NCBI GenBank assembly: GCA_934561055.1
Contig: CAKTFN010000002.1
Location: 124,001 to 188,000, forward strand
Length of the DNA stretch: 64,000 bases
Source of the DNA: an uncultured Eubacteriales bacterium
GTDB lineage: Bacteria; Bacillota; Clostridia; Oscillospirales; Acutalibacteraceae
Reading direction: 5' to 3'
The notes beneath the pieces are model-generated. The model was not told the DNA's origin, made no database searches, and saw only the letters and a list, made by a program, of their open reading frames with translations. Below are positions 8,970-16,924 of the stretch, piece by piece; position 1 is the first letter of the stretch, and the number at the start of each line of letters is the position of its first letter. The translations under genes and the position numbers were made by a program.

Positions 8970-10358
8970 ATGGCTGTTCAACCGAAAAAACACGAAATGC
9001 CGACGCAGGATCCCATCGTCCGTGAAAAGAACTTCAATGAGGTTGCTCTCGGCTATACCGCCGAAATCGCGGTTGAGGAAGCAAACCGCTGCCTTAACTG
9101 CAAAAACAAACCCTGCGTTTCGGGCTGCCCCGTAAACATTGACATTCCCGACTTCATCACTCAAATCAAGCAGGGAAATTTTGAAGAAGCATATTCAATC
9201 ATCTCCGACTCATCCTCGCTCCCCGCTGTTTGCGGAAGAGTTTGTCCGCAGGAATCGCAGTGCGAAAAGCACTGCACGCTCGGAATTAAGTTTGAACCCG
9301 TTGCAATCGGAAGGCTTGAACGTTTCGTTGCCGATTGGCACAACGAAAAAAGCAAAACCGCTCCCGAAAAGCCGGAATCAAACGGACTCAAGGTTGCGGT
9401 CATCGGCTCCGGTCCGTCCGGACTTGCCTGCGCCGGCGACCTTGCAAAAAAAGGATACAAGGTTACCGTTTTTGAAGCACTTCATTCCGCAGGCGGCGTT
9501 TTGATTTACGGCATTCCGGAATTCAGACTTCCGAAGTCAATCGTCGCAAAGGAAATCGATACTCTCAAGGCTCTCGGCGTTGACATTGAAACGGACGTTG
9601 TAATCGGAAAAACACTCACAATCGACGAACTTTTCGACGACGGATACGAAGCCGTTTTCGTCGGTTCCGGCGCCGGCCTTCCGAAGTTCATGGGAATCAA
9701 GGGCGAAGGCTTCAACGGTGTGTACTCCGCAAACGAGTTCCTCACGAGAATCAACCTCATGAAAGCTTATGAACCGGGAAGCCACACTCCCATACGCCAC
9801 GGCCACAAAGTTCTTGTTGTCGGCGGAGGAAACGTTGCGATGGACGCCGCCCGCTGCGCAAGAAGACTCGGCGGAGAAGTTTCAATCGTATACAGAAGAA
9901 CAGAAAATGAACTTCCGGCAAGAAAAGAAGAAATCGAACACGCAAAAGAAGAAGGAATCAACTTCATGTTCCTCACTTCTCCGGTTGAAATTCTCGGCGA
10001 CGAATCCGGAAATGTCAAAGGAATGGTCTGCCGGAAGATGACTCTTTCCGCTCCGGACGAAAGCGGAAGAGCAAAACCTGTTCCACTTCCCGAAAGTGAC
10101 TTTACGATTGACGCAGATTGTGTTATAATGGCGTTGGGTACTTCTCCCAATCCGCTCATCAGGAACACAACCGAAGGTCTTGAAACCCAAAAGTGGGGCG
10201 GAATCATCGTTGACGACGAAACCGGTCTCACCTCAAGAGAAGGAGTTTATGCCGGCGGAGATGCCGTAACCGGTTCTGCAACGGTTATCCTCGCCATGGG
10301 TGCAGGAAAGCAGGCTGCCGCTTCAATTGATGAATATCTTACGGAGAAACATTCATAA
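8970..10358 (+). CDS. nfnB: NADH-dependent ferredoxin:NADP+ oxidoreductase, subunit B
   Basis: 462 residues, homologous to the small subunit of glutamate synthase. The N-terminus has eight cysteines in CLNCKNKPCVSGCP and CGRVCPQESQCEKHC for two [4Fe-4S] clusters. Two dinucleotide-binding motifs follow, VIGSGPSGLACAGDLAKKGY (FAD) and VVGGGNVAMDAARCARRLG (NADPH), and a C-terminal GGDAVTGSATVILAMGAGKQ closes the FAD fold. It carries the bifurcating FAD of NfnAB. AGGAGG lies before the ATG and nfnA ends 12 bases upstream. A lone GltB-like partner is absent, which supports NfnB over glutamate synthase. Confidence 0.92.
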   Translation: MAVQPKKHEMPTQDPIVREKNFNEVALGYTAEIAVEEANRCLNCKNKPCVSGCPVNIDIPDFITQIKQGNFEEAYSIISDSSSLPAVCGRVCPQESQCEKHCTLGIKFEPVAIGRLERFVADWHNEKSKTAPEKPESNGLKVAVIGSGPSGLACAGDLAKKGYKVTVFEALHSAGGVLIYGIPEFRLPKSIVAKEIDTLKALGVDIETDVVIGKTLTIDELFDDGYEAVFVGSGAGLPKFMGIKGEGFNGVYSANEFLTRINLMKAYEPGSHTPIRHGHKVLVVGGGNVAMDAARCARRLGGEVSIVYRRTENELPARKEEIEHAKEEGINFMFLTSPVEILGDESGNVKGMVCRKMTLSAPDESGRAKPVPLPESDFTIDADCVIMALGTSPNPLIRNTTEGLETQKWGGIIVDDETGLTSREGVYAGGDAVTGSATVILAMGAGKQAAASIDEYLTEKHS

Positions 10359-10393
10359 CCCAAAATTTAAGGACGTTTGTCCGTTATTTCATG

Positions 10394-10430
10394 AACCACC
10401 GACCGAGCGTACTGCGCCCGGCCGGTGGTC
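10394..10430 (+). other. GC-rich stem-loop between nfnB and hydC
   Basis: Imperfect inverted repeat GAACCACCGACCG / CGGCCGGTGGTC with a 13-base loop. No T-run follows, so a terminator is unlikely; an mRNA processing or stability element is possible. Confidence 0.4.
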
Positions 10431-10456
10431 GTGTAAAATGAAAGGGGCAGAAAAAT

Positions 10457-10942
10457 TTGAACCAAACATTTGACTTTTCTGTTGTTGACTCGATTCTTGA
10501 AAGTCACGACTACCAAAAGCAGGCAATTATTGCCGTCCTCCAGGAAATCCAAGAGCATTACCACTATCTCCCACGCGAAGTTTTTCCTTATCTTTCGGAA
10601 AAACTCGAAATCAGTGAGGCTCGCATTTATTCAGTTGCAACGTTTTATGAAAACTTTTCGCTTGAACCGAAGGGAAAGTACGTCATCAAAGTCTGCGACG
10701 GAACCGCTTGCCACGTCCGCCGCTCAATTCCGATCCTTGAAAAACTTCGCAAGGAACTGAACTTAAGCGAAAAAAAGAAAACGACCGACGACCTCCTTTT
10801 TACGGTTGAAACCGTTTCGTGTCTCGGAGCGTGCGGTCTTGCGCCGGTTCTCACCGTCAACGACAAAGTTCACCCGGCAATGACTCCGGACAAAGCCAAA
10901 GCTCTTCTTGACGAACTGAAGGAGGAAAGTTCAAATGCTTGA
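10457..10942 (+). CDS. hydC: Bifurcating [FeFe]-hydrogenase gamma subunit (NuoE-like, HydC/HymA)
   Basis: 161 residues with a TTG start at 10457, preceded by AAAGGGG. A helical N-terminal bundle is followed by a thioredoxin-fold [2Fe-2S] ferredoxin domain with ligands in CDGTAC (about 79-84) and CLGAC (about 121-125). In trimeric hydrogenases of Thermotoga and Acetobacterium this subunit passes electrons to the flavoprotein HydB. The stop overlaps the next start by eight bases, so HydC and HydB are coupled. A 99-base gap with a GC-rich inverted repeat (10394-10430) separates it from nfnB, so it may have its own promoter or be processed. Confidence 0.9.
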   Translation: MNQTFDFSVVDSILESHDYQKQAIIAVLQEIQEHYHYLPREVFPYLSEKLEISEARIYSVATFYENFSLEPKGKYVIKVCDGTACHVRRSIPILEKLRKELNLSEKKKTTDDLLFTVETVSCLGACGLAPVLTVNDKVHPAMTPDKAKALLDELKEESSNA

Positions 10943-12806
10943 AAACAGGGAACAGCTCATCGCTTTCAGAAAAAAGGAAGCCGAAGCTTATGAATCACAG
11001 GTTGAAAAAATCATAATCTGCGCCGGAACGGGCTGCGTTGCCGGCGGCTCGCTTGATGTTTACGAAAAGCTCAAAGAGATTATGACTGCGGAAGGAATCA
11101 ACGTTGAAGTTGAACTCAAGGCCGAACCGCACGAGCGTGCAATGGGACTCAAAAAAAGCGGCTGCCACGGCTTTTGCGAAATGGGACCGCTTCTCAGAAT
11201 CGACCCTCAGGGCTGGCTTTACACAAAGGTTCACGTTGAAGACTGCGAAGAAATCGTTGAAAAAACAATCAAAAAAGGCGAATACATTGACCGTCTTGCC
11301 TATAAAAAAGACGAAAAACTTTACAGAAGACAGGAAGACATTCCTTTTTATAAGCAGCAGACAAGACTTGTTCTTGAACACTGCGGAAGAATCGACGCTC
11401 AGTCAATCAGAGAATACATTGCCCTCGGCGGATACTCCGCTTTTGAGAAGGCACTTTTCGATATGACGGGCGACGAAGTCATTGACGAAATCACCCGTTC
11501 CGCCCTCAGAGGAAGAGGCGGCGGAGGCTTCCCCGCCGGAAGAAAATGGGCTCAAGTCAGAAAGCAGAACGAAAAGCAAAAATATGTTGTCTGCAACGGC
11601 GACGAAGGCGACCCCGGTGCATTCATGGACAGAAGCATCATGGAAGGCGACCCGCACAGAATGCTTGAAGGCATGATGATTGCGGCCGTAGCCTGCGGCG
11701 CAAGCGAAGGCTATATCTATGTCCGTGCGGAGTATCCCCTTGCGGTTGCAAGACTCAAAAACGCAATTGCTCAGGCCGAAGATCTCGGTCTTCTCGGCGA
11801 CAATATCCTCGGTTCGGGCTTTTCGTTCAAGCTCCACATCAACCGCGGCGCCGGTGCTTTTGTTTGCGGCGAAGGAAGCGCCCTCACCGCTTCGATTGAA
11901 GGAAAGCGAGGCTTTCCGAGAGTTAAACCGCCGAGAACGGTTGAACACGGCCTTTTTGACAAACCCACCGTTCTCAACAACGTTGAAACCTATGCAAACG
12001 TTGTTCCGATCATCAACAACGGTGCGGATTGGTACCTCGGTTACGGTACCGAAAAAAGTCCCGGAACGAAGGCTTTCGCTCTCACCGGAAATATTCAGAA
12101 CACCGGACTCATTGAAGTTCCGATGGGAACAACGCTTCGGAAAATTATTTTCGACATCGGCGGCGGCATGAGAGGCGGCGAATTCAAAGCCGTTCAAATC
12201 GGCGGTCCTTCGGGCGCATGCCTGACAAAGGAACATCTTGACCTTCCGCTTGATTTTGACACGCTCAAAAAAGTCGGCGCAATGATAGGCTCCGGCGGAC
12301 TCGTTGTTATGGATTCAAACACCTGCATGGTTGAGGTTGCCCGTTTCTTCATGCACTTCACTCAAAACGAGTCGTGCGGAAAATGCGTTCCCTGCCGTGA
12401 AGGAACGAAGCGAATGCTCGAAATTCTCGAAAGAATCGTTGCCGGCGAAGGAAAAGAAGGCGACATTGAACTCCTTCTTGAACTTGCGGACACAATCCGT
12501 GCAACCGCTCTGTGCGGTCTCGGAAAGAGTGCGCCCTCTCCCGTAATCAGCACGATCAAAAACTTCCGTGAGGAATATGAAGCTCACATCAAAGACAAAA
12601 CCTGCCCGGCAGGTCAGTGTCAGAAACTCAAAAAAATCAGCATCGATCCGGAACTTTGCAAAGGCTGCTCAAAATGTGCCCGTCAGTGTCCGGTCGGTGC
12701 AATCAGCGGAAAAATCAAAGAACCGTTCAGTATTGACCTTTCAAAATGTATCCGCTGCATGAGCTGCATTTCCGCGTGTGCATTCCACGCAATCAAGGAG
12801 GGTTAA
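10935..12806 (+). CDS. hydB: Bifurcating [FeFe]-hydrogenase beta subunit (NuoF-like, HydB/HymB)
   Basis: 623 residues. Order of domains: N-terminal thioredoxin-like [2Fe-2S] domain (Cys in ICAGTGC, about 29-35); FMN and NADH-binding NuoF core with GRGGGGFPAGRKWAQ (about 192-206) and CNGDEGDPGAFMDRS; a [4Fe-4S] site ESCGKCVPCREGT (about 478-490); and a C-terminal 2[4Fe-4S] ferredoxin domain with two CxxCxxCxxxC motifs. This is the NAD(H)-reacting flavoprotein of the trimeric HydABC complex, where electrons from NADH and reduced ferredoxin are combined to make H2. Overlap with hydC and a 2-base gap to hydA indicate one operon. Confidence 0.95.
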   Translation: MLENREQLIAFRKKEAEAYESQVEKIIICAGTGCVAGGSLDVYEKLKEIMTAEGINVEVELKAEPHERAMGLKKSGCHGFCEMGPLLRIDPQGWLYTKVHVEDCEEIVEKTIKKGEYIDRLAYKKDEKLYRRQEDIPFYKQQTRLVLEHCGRIDAQSIREYIALGGYSAFEKALFDMTGDEVIDEITRSALRGRGGGGFPAGRKWAQVRKQNEKQKYVVCNGDEGDPGAFMDRSIMEGDPHRMLEGMMIAAVACGASEGYIYVRAEYPLAVARLKNAIAQAEDLGLLGDNILGSGFSFKLHINRGAGAFVCGEGSALTASIEGKRGFPRVKPPRTVEHGLFDKPTVLNNVETYANVVPIINNGADWYLGYGTEKSPGTKAFALTGNIQNTGLIEVPMGTTLRKIIFDIGGGMRGGEFKAVQIGGPSGACLTKEHLDLPLDFDTLKKVGAMIGSGGLVVMDSNTCMVEVARFFMHFTQNESCGKCVPCREGTKRMLEILERIVAGEGKEGDIELLLELADTIRATALCGLGKSAPSPVISTIKNFREEYEAHIKDKTCPAGQCQKLKKISIDPELCKGCSKCARQCPVGAISGKIKEPFSIDLSKCIRCMSCISACAFHAIKEG

Positions 12807-12808
12807 AA

Positions 12809-14506
12809 ATGAGCGAAAGACAATATATGACTGTTGACGGGATTCCCGTTGAAATAAACGGCGAAAAAAACATTCTTGAAGTCCTTCGGAAAATCGGAAT
12901 CAAGCTTCCGACTTTCTGTTATCACTCGGAGCTTTCGGTTTACGGCGCTTGCAGAATGTGTATGGTTGAAAACGAATGGGGCGGACTTGACGCCGCCTGT
13001 TCAACTCCGCCGAGAGCCGGAATGAAAATCAAAACGAACACCGAAAGACTCAGAAGATACCGCAAGAACATTCTTGAACTCATTCTTGCAAACCACTGCC
13101 GTGACTGCACAACGTGCGAAAACAACAGCAATTGCAAACTTCAGGATCTTGCAATGCGTTTTCATATCGACGGAGTCCGTTTTCCGAACAACGCACATTC
13201 AACGAAAGACGACGACACATCTTCGCTCTGCATCACGCGCGACGCCGGAAAATGCATTCTTTGCGGCGACTGCGTAAGAATGTGTAACGAAATTCAGAAC
13301 GTCGGCGCAATTGATTTTGCGTTCAGAGGTTCAAACGCAATCATCAGCACCGCTTTCGGAAAGCCGCTTGCCGAATCGCCCTGCGTAGGCTGCGGTCAAT
13401 GCTCGGTTGTTTGCCCGACGGGTGCAATCGTTGTCAAAAACAATATTCCGAAAGTCTGGAAAGCAATTGAAGACCCGGAAGTCAAAACAACCGTTCAAAT
13501 TGCCCCGGCGGTCAGAGTTGCGCTCGGAAAAGAGCTCAACGTCACCGACGGCGAAAACGTCATGGGAAAAATTGTTGCCGCCCTCCGCCGAATGGGAATC
13601 GACGAGGTTTACGACACTTCGCTCGGCGCAGACCTCACCGTTATGGAAGAAAGCGAAGAGTTCCTTGACCGCCTTGAAAGCGGCGAAAAGCTTCCGCTCA
13701 TCACTTCCTGCTGTCCGGGCTGGGTGAACTACTGCGAAAAGAAACACCCCGAACTTCTCAAAAACGTTTCCTCCTGCCGTTCTCCGATGCAGATGCTCGC
13801 TTCAATTCTCAAGGATCAGTCGAACAAAAGCCCGAGGAAGATGTTCCACATTGCAATAATGCCCTGCACCGCAAAGAAATTTGAAGCGGCAAGACAGGAA
13901 TTTTCCGATTCCGGCGACCCAAACGTTGACGCGGTAATCACAACTCAGGAACTCATCAGAATGATCAAGGAATCGGGAATCATGTTCGACGAACTTGAAC
14001 CCGAAGCGATTGACATGCCGTTCGGAATGGTTTCCGGCGCAGGCGTAATTTTCGGCGTAACCGGCGGTGTTACCGAAGCGGTTCTTCGCCGTGTTGTTTC
14101 GGACAAGAGCAGAACGTCGCTCCTTTCCGTTGCGGAAATCGGCCAGAGAGGTCCGGAAGGAATCAAAGAGTTCAGCATTTCTTACGGCGACGCAACTCTT
14201 CACATTGCCGTTGTCAGCGGTCTCGGAAATGCGGAAAAAGTTCTCAAACGGGTCAAAAACGGCGAACACTTTGACTTCATTGAAATCATGGCCTGTCCCG
14301 GCGGCTGCGTCTGTGGCGGCGGTCAGCCGTTTGCGGCCGCTCAGGCTCTCAAAGAACGCAGCAAGGGACTTTACAAATCCGACCGTCAGTTCAGCATCCG
14401 CCGCTCGGAAGAAAATCCGCTCGTTTCCTCAATTTATGATGACATCATTGCCGGAAGGGTTCATGAACTTCTTCATGTTGAATACAAAGGAAAAGGTGAA
14501 GAATAA
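12809..14506 (+). CDS. hydA: [FeFe]-hydrogenase catalytic subunit of the bifurcating complex (group A)
   Basis: 565 residues; ATG at 12809 chosen for the AGGAGG at 12796-12801. N-terminal plant-type [2Fe-2S] domain (CYHSELSVYGACRMC), a His-ligated [4Fe-4S] site (HCRDCTTCENNSNC), two [4Fe-4S] clusters (CILCGDCVRMC, CVGCGQCSVVC), then the H-cluster domain. All three catalytic signatures are complete: TSCCPGW (about 299-305), MPCTAKKFEA (about 350) and EIMACPGGCVCGGG (about 492-505). It makes or consumes H2 in the cytoplasm. The domain set is that of modular M3-type enzymes in NADH-linked complexes. Confidence 0.96.
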   Translation: MSERQYMTVDGIPVEINGEKNILEVLRKIGIKLPTFCYHSELSVYGACRMCMVENEWGGLDAACSTPPRAGMKIKTNTERLRRYRKNILELILANHCRDCTTCENNSNCKLQDLAMRFHIDGVRFPNNAHSTKDDDTSSLCITRDAGKCILCGDCVRMCNEIQNVGAIDFAFRGSNAIISTAFGKPLAESPCVGCGQCSVVCPTGAIVVKNNIPKVWKAIEDPEVKTTVQIAPAVRVALGKELNVTDGENVMGKIVAALRRMGIDEVYDTSLGADLTVMEESEEFLDRLESGEKLPLITSCCPGWVNYCEKKHPELLKNVSSCRSPMQMLASILKDQSNKSPRKMFHIAIMPCTAKKFEAARQEFSDSGDPNVDAVITTQELIRMIKESGIMFDELEPEAIDMPFGMVSGAGVIFGVTGGVTEAVLRRVVSDKSRTSLLSVAEIGQRGPEGIKEFSISYGDATLHIAVVSGLGNAEKVLKRVKNGEHFDFIEIMACPGGCVCGGGQPFAAAQALKERSKGLYKSDRQFSIRRSEENPLVSSIYDDIIAGRVHELLHVEYKGKGEE

Positions 14507-14758
14507 ATGGTAAAAGTCAAAATTTGCATCGGAACAAGCTGTCATCTCAGCGGCGCTCAAAGCGTAATCGCTTCTTTCCGTCATCTCATTGAAGAAAACA
14601 ATCTTCAGGACAAAATTTCGCTCGAAGGTGCGTTCTGTATGCGCAGATGCGAAAACGAAGGCGTTGCCGTTTCGGTCAACGACGAAAAATTTCACGTCAA
14701 AGCGGCGGAAGCAAGAAAGTTTTTCCGCGAAAACATTCTTCCTCTCACCAAAGCTTAA
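14507..14758 (+). CDS. Stand-alone thioredoxin-like [2Fe-2S] ferredoxin
   Basis: 83 residues, starting immediately after the hydA stop. It is just the ferredoxin domain of NuoE: CIGTSC (6-11) and FCMRRC (about 43-48) supply four cysteines in the C-X4-C and C-X3-C pattern. Two paralogues lie at 16318 and 16648. As the last gene before a terminator it is part of the hydrogenase operon. A role as electron shuttle or extra docking subunit for HydABC is inferred. Confidence 0.8.
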   Translation: MVKVKICIGTSCHLSGAQSVIASFRHLIEENNLQDKISLEGAFCMRRCENEGVAVSVNDEKFHVKAAEARKFFRENILPLTKA

Positions 14759-14775
14759 AAAGAAAAAATAAAGCC

Positions 14776-14813
14776 GAAGGCGGTTTTCGCTTTTCAAAAC
14801 CGCCTTCTTTTTC
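14776..14813 (+). terminator. Terminator after the hydCBA operon
   Basis: GAAGGCGGTTTT / AAAACCGCCTTC stem followed by TTTTTC. Confidence 0.85.
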
Positions 14814-14839
14814 AAAAAGAAAACACTGGAGGTGTTTTT

Positions 14840-15454
14840 TTGGAGCAGAACAAATTATCAAAGGCAACGCTCGGACGGGTTCCGGTATATCTCAGCTTTC
14901 TGAAAAGTCTTGACGAAAACATTAAAACAATTTCGGCAACGACAATCGCAAAACAGCTCGGTTTCGGTGAAGTTCAGGTCAGAAAAGACCTCGGCGCAAT
15001 CAGCGCAACCGGAAAACCGAGGGTCGGATATATCAGAAGCGAACTCACGGCACGGCTTGAAGAACTTCTTGAAAATGAGGACGGAAACGCCGTAATTGTC
15101 GGAGCGGGACGGCTCGGAAAAGCACTTCTTGATTACACCGGATTCAAAGATTACGGAATCAACATGCTTGCGGCGTTCGACGTCAAAATCAGCGATGAAG
15201 AAACGTCGAAGGACGGAAAAAAGCTCCTCCCCGTTTCGCAGCTTTCGTCCTTTTGCAAACAGAACAACGTGAAACTCGGCGTGATTGCCGTTCCGACGAA
15301 AAACGCTCAGGACGTTTGCAATCTTCTTTGCGAAAGCGGAGTGAAGGCAATTTGGTGCTTCGCCGCCTGCCGGCTGTATAAGCCCGCCGATGTCATCATT
15401 CAGTATGAAAACATGGCTCTTTCTCTTGCGCATTTGAAAATGCAGATAAAATGA
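14840..15454 (+). CDS. rex: Redox-sensing transcriptional repressor Rex
   Basis: 204 residues with a TTG start at 14840 and TGGAGGTG upstream. An N-terminal winged helix (TLGRVPVYLSFLKSL, then IAKQLGFGEVQVRKDLGAI) is followed by a Rossmann domain with VIVGAGRLGKALLDY for NADH/NAD+. Rex senses the NADH:NAD+ ratio and represses fermentation, hydrogenase and Nfn-type genes when NAD+ is high. Its place between the HydABC operon and a second hydrogenase block fits control of this locus. I did not find a clear TTGTTAA-N4-TTAACAA operator in the nearby spacers, so the local targets remain unproven. Confidence 0.95.
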   Translation: MEQNKLSKATLGRVPVYLSFLKSLDENIKTISATTIAKQLGFGEVQVRKDLGAISATGKPRVGYIRSELTARLEELLENEDGNAVIVGAGRLGKALLDYTGFKDYGINMLAAFDVKISDEETSKDGKKLLPVSQLSSFCKQNNVKLGVIAVPTKNAQDVCNLLCESGVKAIWCFAACRLYKPADVIIQYENMALSLAHLKMQIK

Positions 15455-15462
15455 TATATAAT
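15434..15462 (+). promoter_or_regulatory. Putative promoter for the kinase-ferredoxin-HydS block
   Basis: TTGAAA (15434-15439), 17-bp spacer, TATAAT (15457-15462), overlapping the end of rex. Confidence 0.55.
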
Positions 15463-15528
15463 AGGTAAAGCCCGATTAATTCTTTCTTTTTCGCAAGCAC
15501 CGAAAAAGAATCAAAGGAGAAGAGCTTT

Positions 15529-16266
15529 ATGCAACTTGACAGGATTATTGCCGTGAGGAACAACAAAACGGTCTATTGCGACGAAGGAAAAACATACAAA
15601 GTTTTCGGCGAACCGTTTTCAAAGTCGGACGTTCTTCGCGAGGCTATGAACGAAGCCCTTGCGGAAGAAACGGGGCTTTTTGTTCCGAAGGTTCTTGAAG
15701 TCGGAACAATCAACGGAAAATGGGCAATCGTTTCGGAATATATCGAAGGAAAATCGATTCTTCGGCTCATTGGAGAAAACCCGGAAAAAAGGGACGATTA
15801 TCTCAGTCTTTTTGTTGACCTTCAACTTGAGGTTTTTGAAAAAAAAGCCCCGCTTTTTTGCGATATGCACGAAAAGCTTGAACGCAAGATTTTTCTTTCC
15901 GACATTCCGAAAAAAAAGAAGGACGAACTTCTTCAAAAGCTTTCAAAAATGCCCGTCCGAAAAAAGCTTTGCCACGGAGATTTCAATCCTTCAAACGTGA
16001 TTCTTACTCCGGAAAAAAAGCCTTACATCATCGACTGGTCGCACGCCTCGCTCGGAAACGGTCTTGCCGACGCAGCCGGAACGGCGCTTTCGCTTTTTCT
16101 TGACGGTGAAACCGCCCTTGAAAGCGATTATGTTTCGCTCTTCCTCAAAAAGAGCAAGGCCGAAAAAGAAGAATTCGACTTTTGGGTTCCGATTGTTGCG
16201 GCAACTCTTTTTGCAACCGCAAACGAACGGGAAAAAGCCCTCCTTTCAAAAAAAATCAACCTCTGA
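15529..16266 (+). CDS. APH/choline kinase-like phosphotransferase of unknown substrate
   Basis: 245 residues, AGGAGAAG before the ATG. The protein-kinase-like fold is shown by HGDFNPSNVI (catalytic Asp and Asn, about residues 148-157) and IIDWSHA (the metal-binding Asp that replaces DFG, about 167-173). Residues 60-80 form the hinge region. Such small-molecule kinases phosphorylate aminoglycosides, choline, homoserine or sugars. It sits between rex and two ferredoxin genes within a hydrogenase locus, an unusual neighbour. No resistance determinant or lipid gene is adjacent, so the substrate is unknown. Confidence 0.75.
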   Translation: MQLDRIIAVRNNKTVYCDEGKTYKVFGEPFSKSDVLREAMNEALAEETGLFVPKVLEVGTINGKWAIVSEYIEGKSILRLIGENPEKRDDYLSLFVDLQLEVFEKKAPLFCDMHEKLERKIFLSDIPKKKKDELLQKLSKMPVRKKLCHGDFNPSNVILTPEKKPYIIDWSHASLGNGLADAAGTALSLFLDGETALESDYVSLFLKKSKAEKEEFDFWVPIVAATLFATANEREKALLSKKINL

Positions 16267-16317
16267 GCATCACACTCGCAAATCCGCCTTTCAATCAAAA
16301 AAATAGGGGAAAAGAAA

Positions 16318-16560
16318 ATGAAAATTACCGTTTGCATCGGCTCGTCCTGTCATATCAAGGGTGCGCGCCGTGTTGTTGAGGAGCTTCAGCTTCTCATTAC
16401 CGAAAATCACCTTCGCGAAAAAGTTGAGCTTTCCGGAGAGTTTTGCATGGGAAAGTGTCAACTCGGCGTTTGCGTGACGGTTGACGGAGAGTTTTTCTCC
16501 GTTTCGCCGGACAAAGTCAAAGAATTTTTTGAAGAAAACATTATCGGAAAGCTCGGCTGA
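16318..16560 (+). CDS. Stand-alone thioredoxin-like [2Fe-2S] ferredoxin, paralogue 2
   Basis: 80 residues, GGGGAAAA before the ATG. The four ligands are in CIGSSC (5-10) and FCMGKC (about 42-47). It is closely related to the 14507 and 16648 proteins. Located 51 bases after the kinase gene and upstream of the HydS-like gene, so probably co-transcribed. It likely delivers or receives electrons for the sensory hydrogenase; this is inference from position. Confidence 0.8.
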   Translation: MKITVCIGSSCHIKGARRVVEELQLLITENHLREKVELSGEFCMGKCQLGVCVTVDGEFFSVSPDKVKEFFEENIIGKLG

Positions 16561-16647
16561 AAATCCGGCTTCCGGAAGTCTGCTTTGCTGCCGCGGCAAA
16601 GCAAAAAAATCAGGAAAAGCGCGGCGGAAAGGTTAAGGATAATCACT

Positions 16648-16905
16648 ATGGCAACAGTCAAAATTTGCGTCGGTTCTTCCTGTCACCTCAAAGGCTCGGA
16701 AAAGCTCGTTGAGCTTTTTCAAAAAGCAATCGAAGAAAACGCACTTCAGGATGAAATTACGCTCGCCGGAAGCTTCTGCACCGGAAAATGCAACCGCACG
16801 GGAGTTACGGTTACACTTGAAAACCAAATTTACACCGGAATTACTCCGGACAACTTCAACTCATTTTTCAACGACAAGGTTTTGAAACTTGTGAAAAAAC
16901 GCTGA
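16648..16905 (+). CDS. Stand-alone thioredoxin-like [2Fe-2S] ferredoxin, paralogue 3
   Basis: 85 residues. I take the ATG at 16648, where alignment with the two sister proteins begins; an upstream in-frame ATG at 16585 would add unrelated sequence. Ligands are in CVGSSC (6-11) and FCTGKC (about 43-48). It ends 19 bases before the HydS-like gene. Confidence 0.8.
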   Translation: MATVKICVGSSCHLKGSEKLVELFQKAIEENALQDEITLAGSFCTGKCNRTGVTVTLENQIYTGITPDNFNSFFNDKVLKLVKKR

Positions 16906-16924
16906 ATGAGAGGAGCGGATTCAA

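Noticed and set aside
8970..10358. Glutamate synthase small subunit (gltD)
   Set aside because: Homologous, but the adjacent NfnA and absence of GltB-type sequence point to NfnB.
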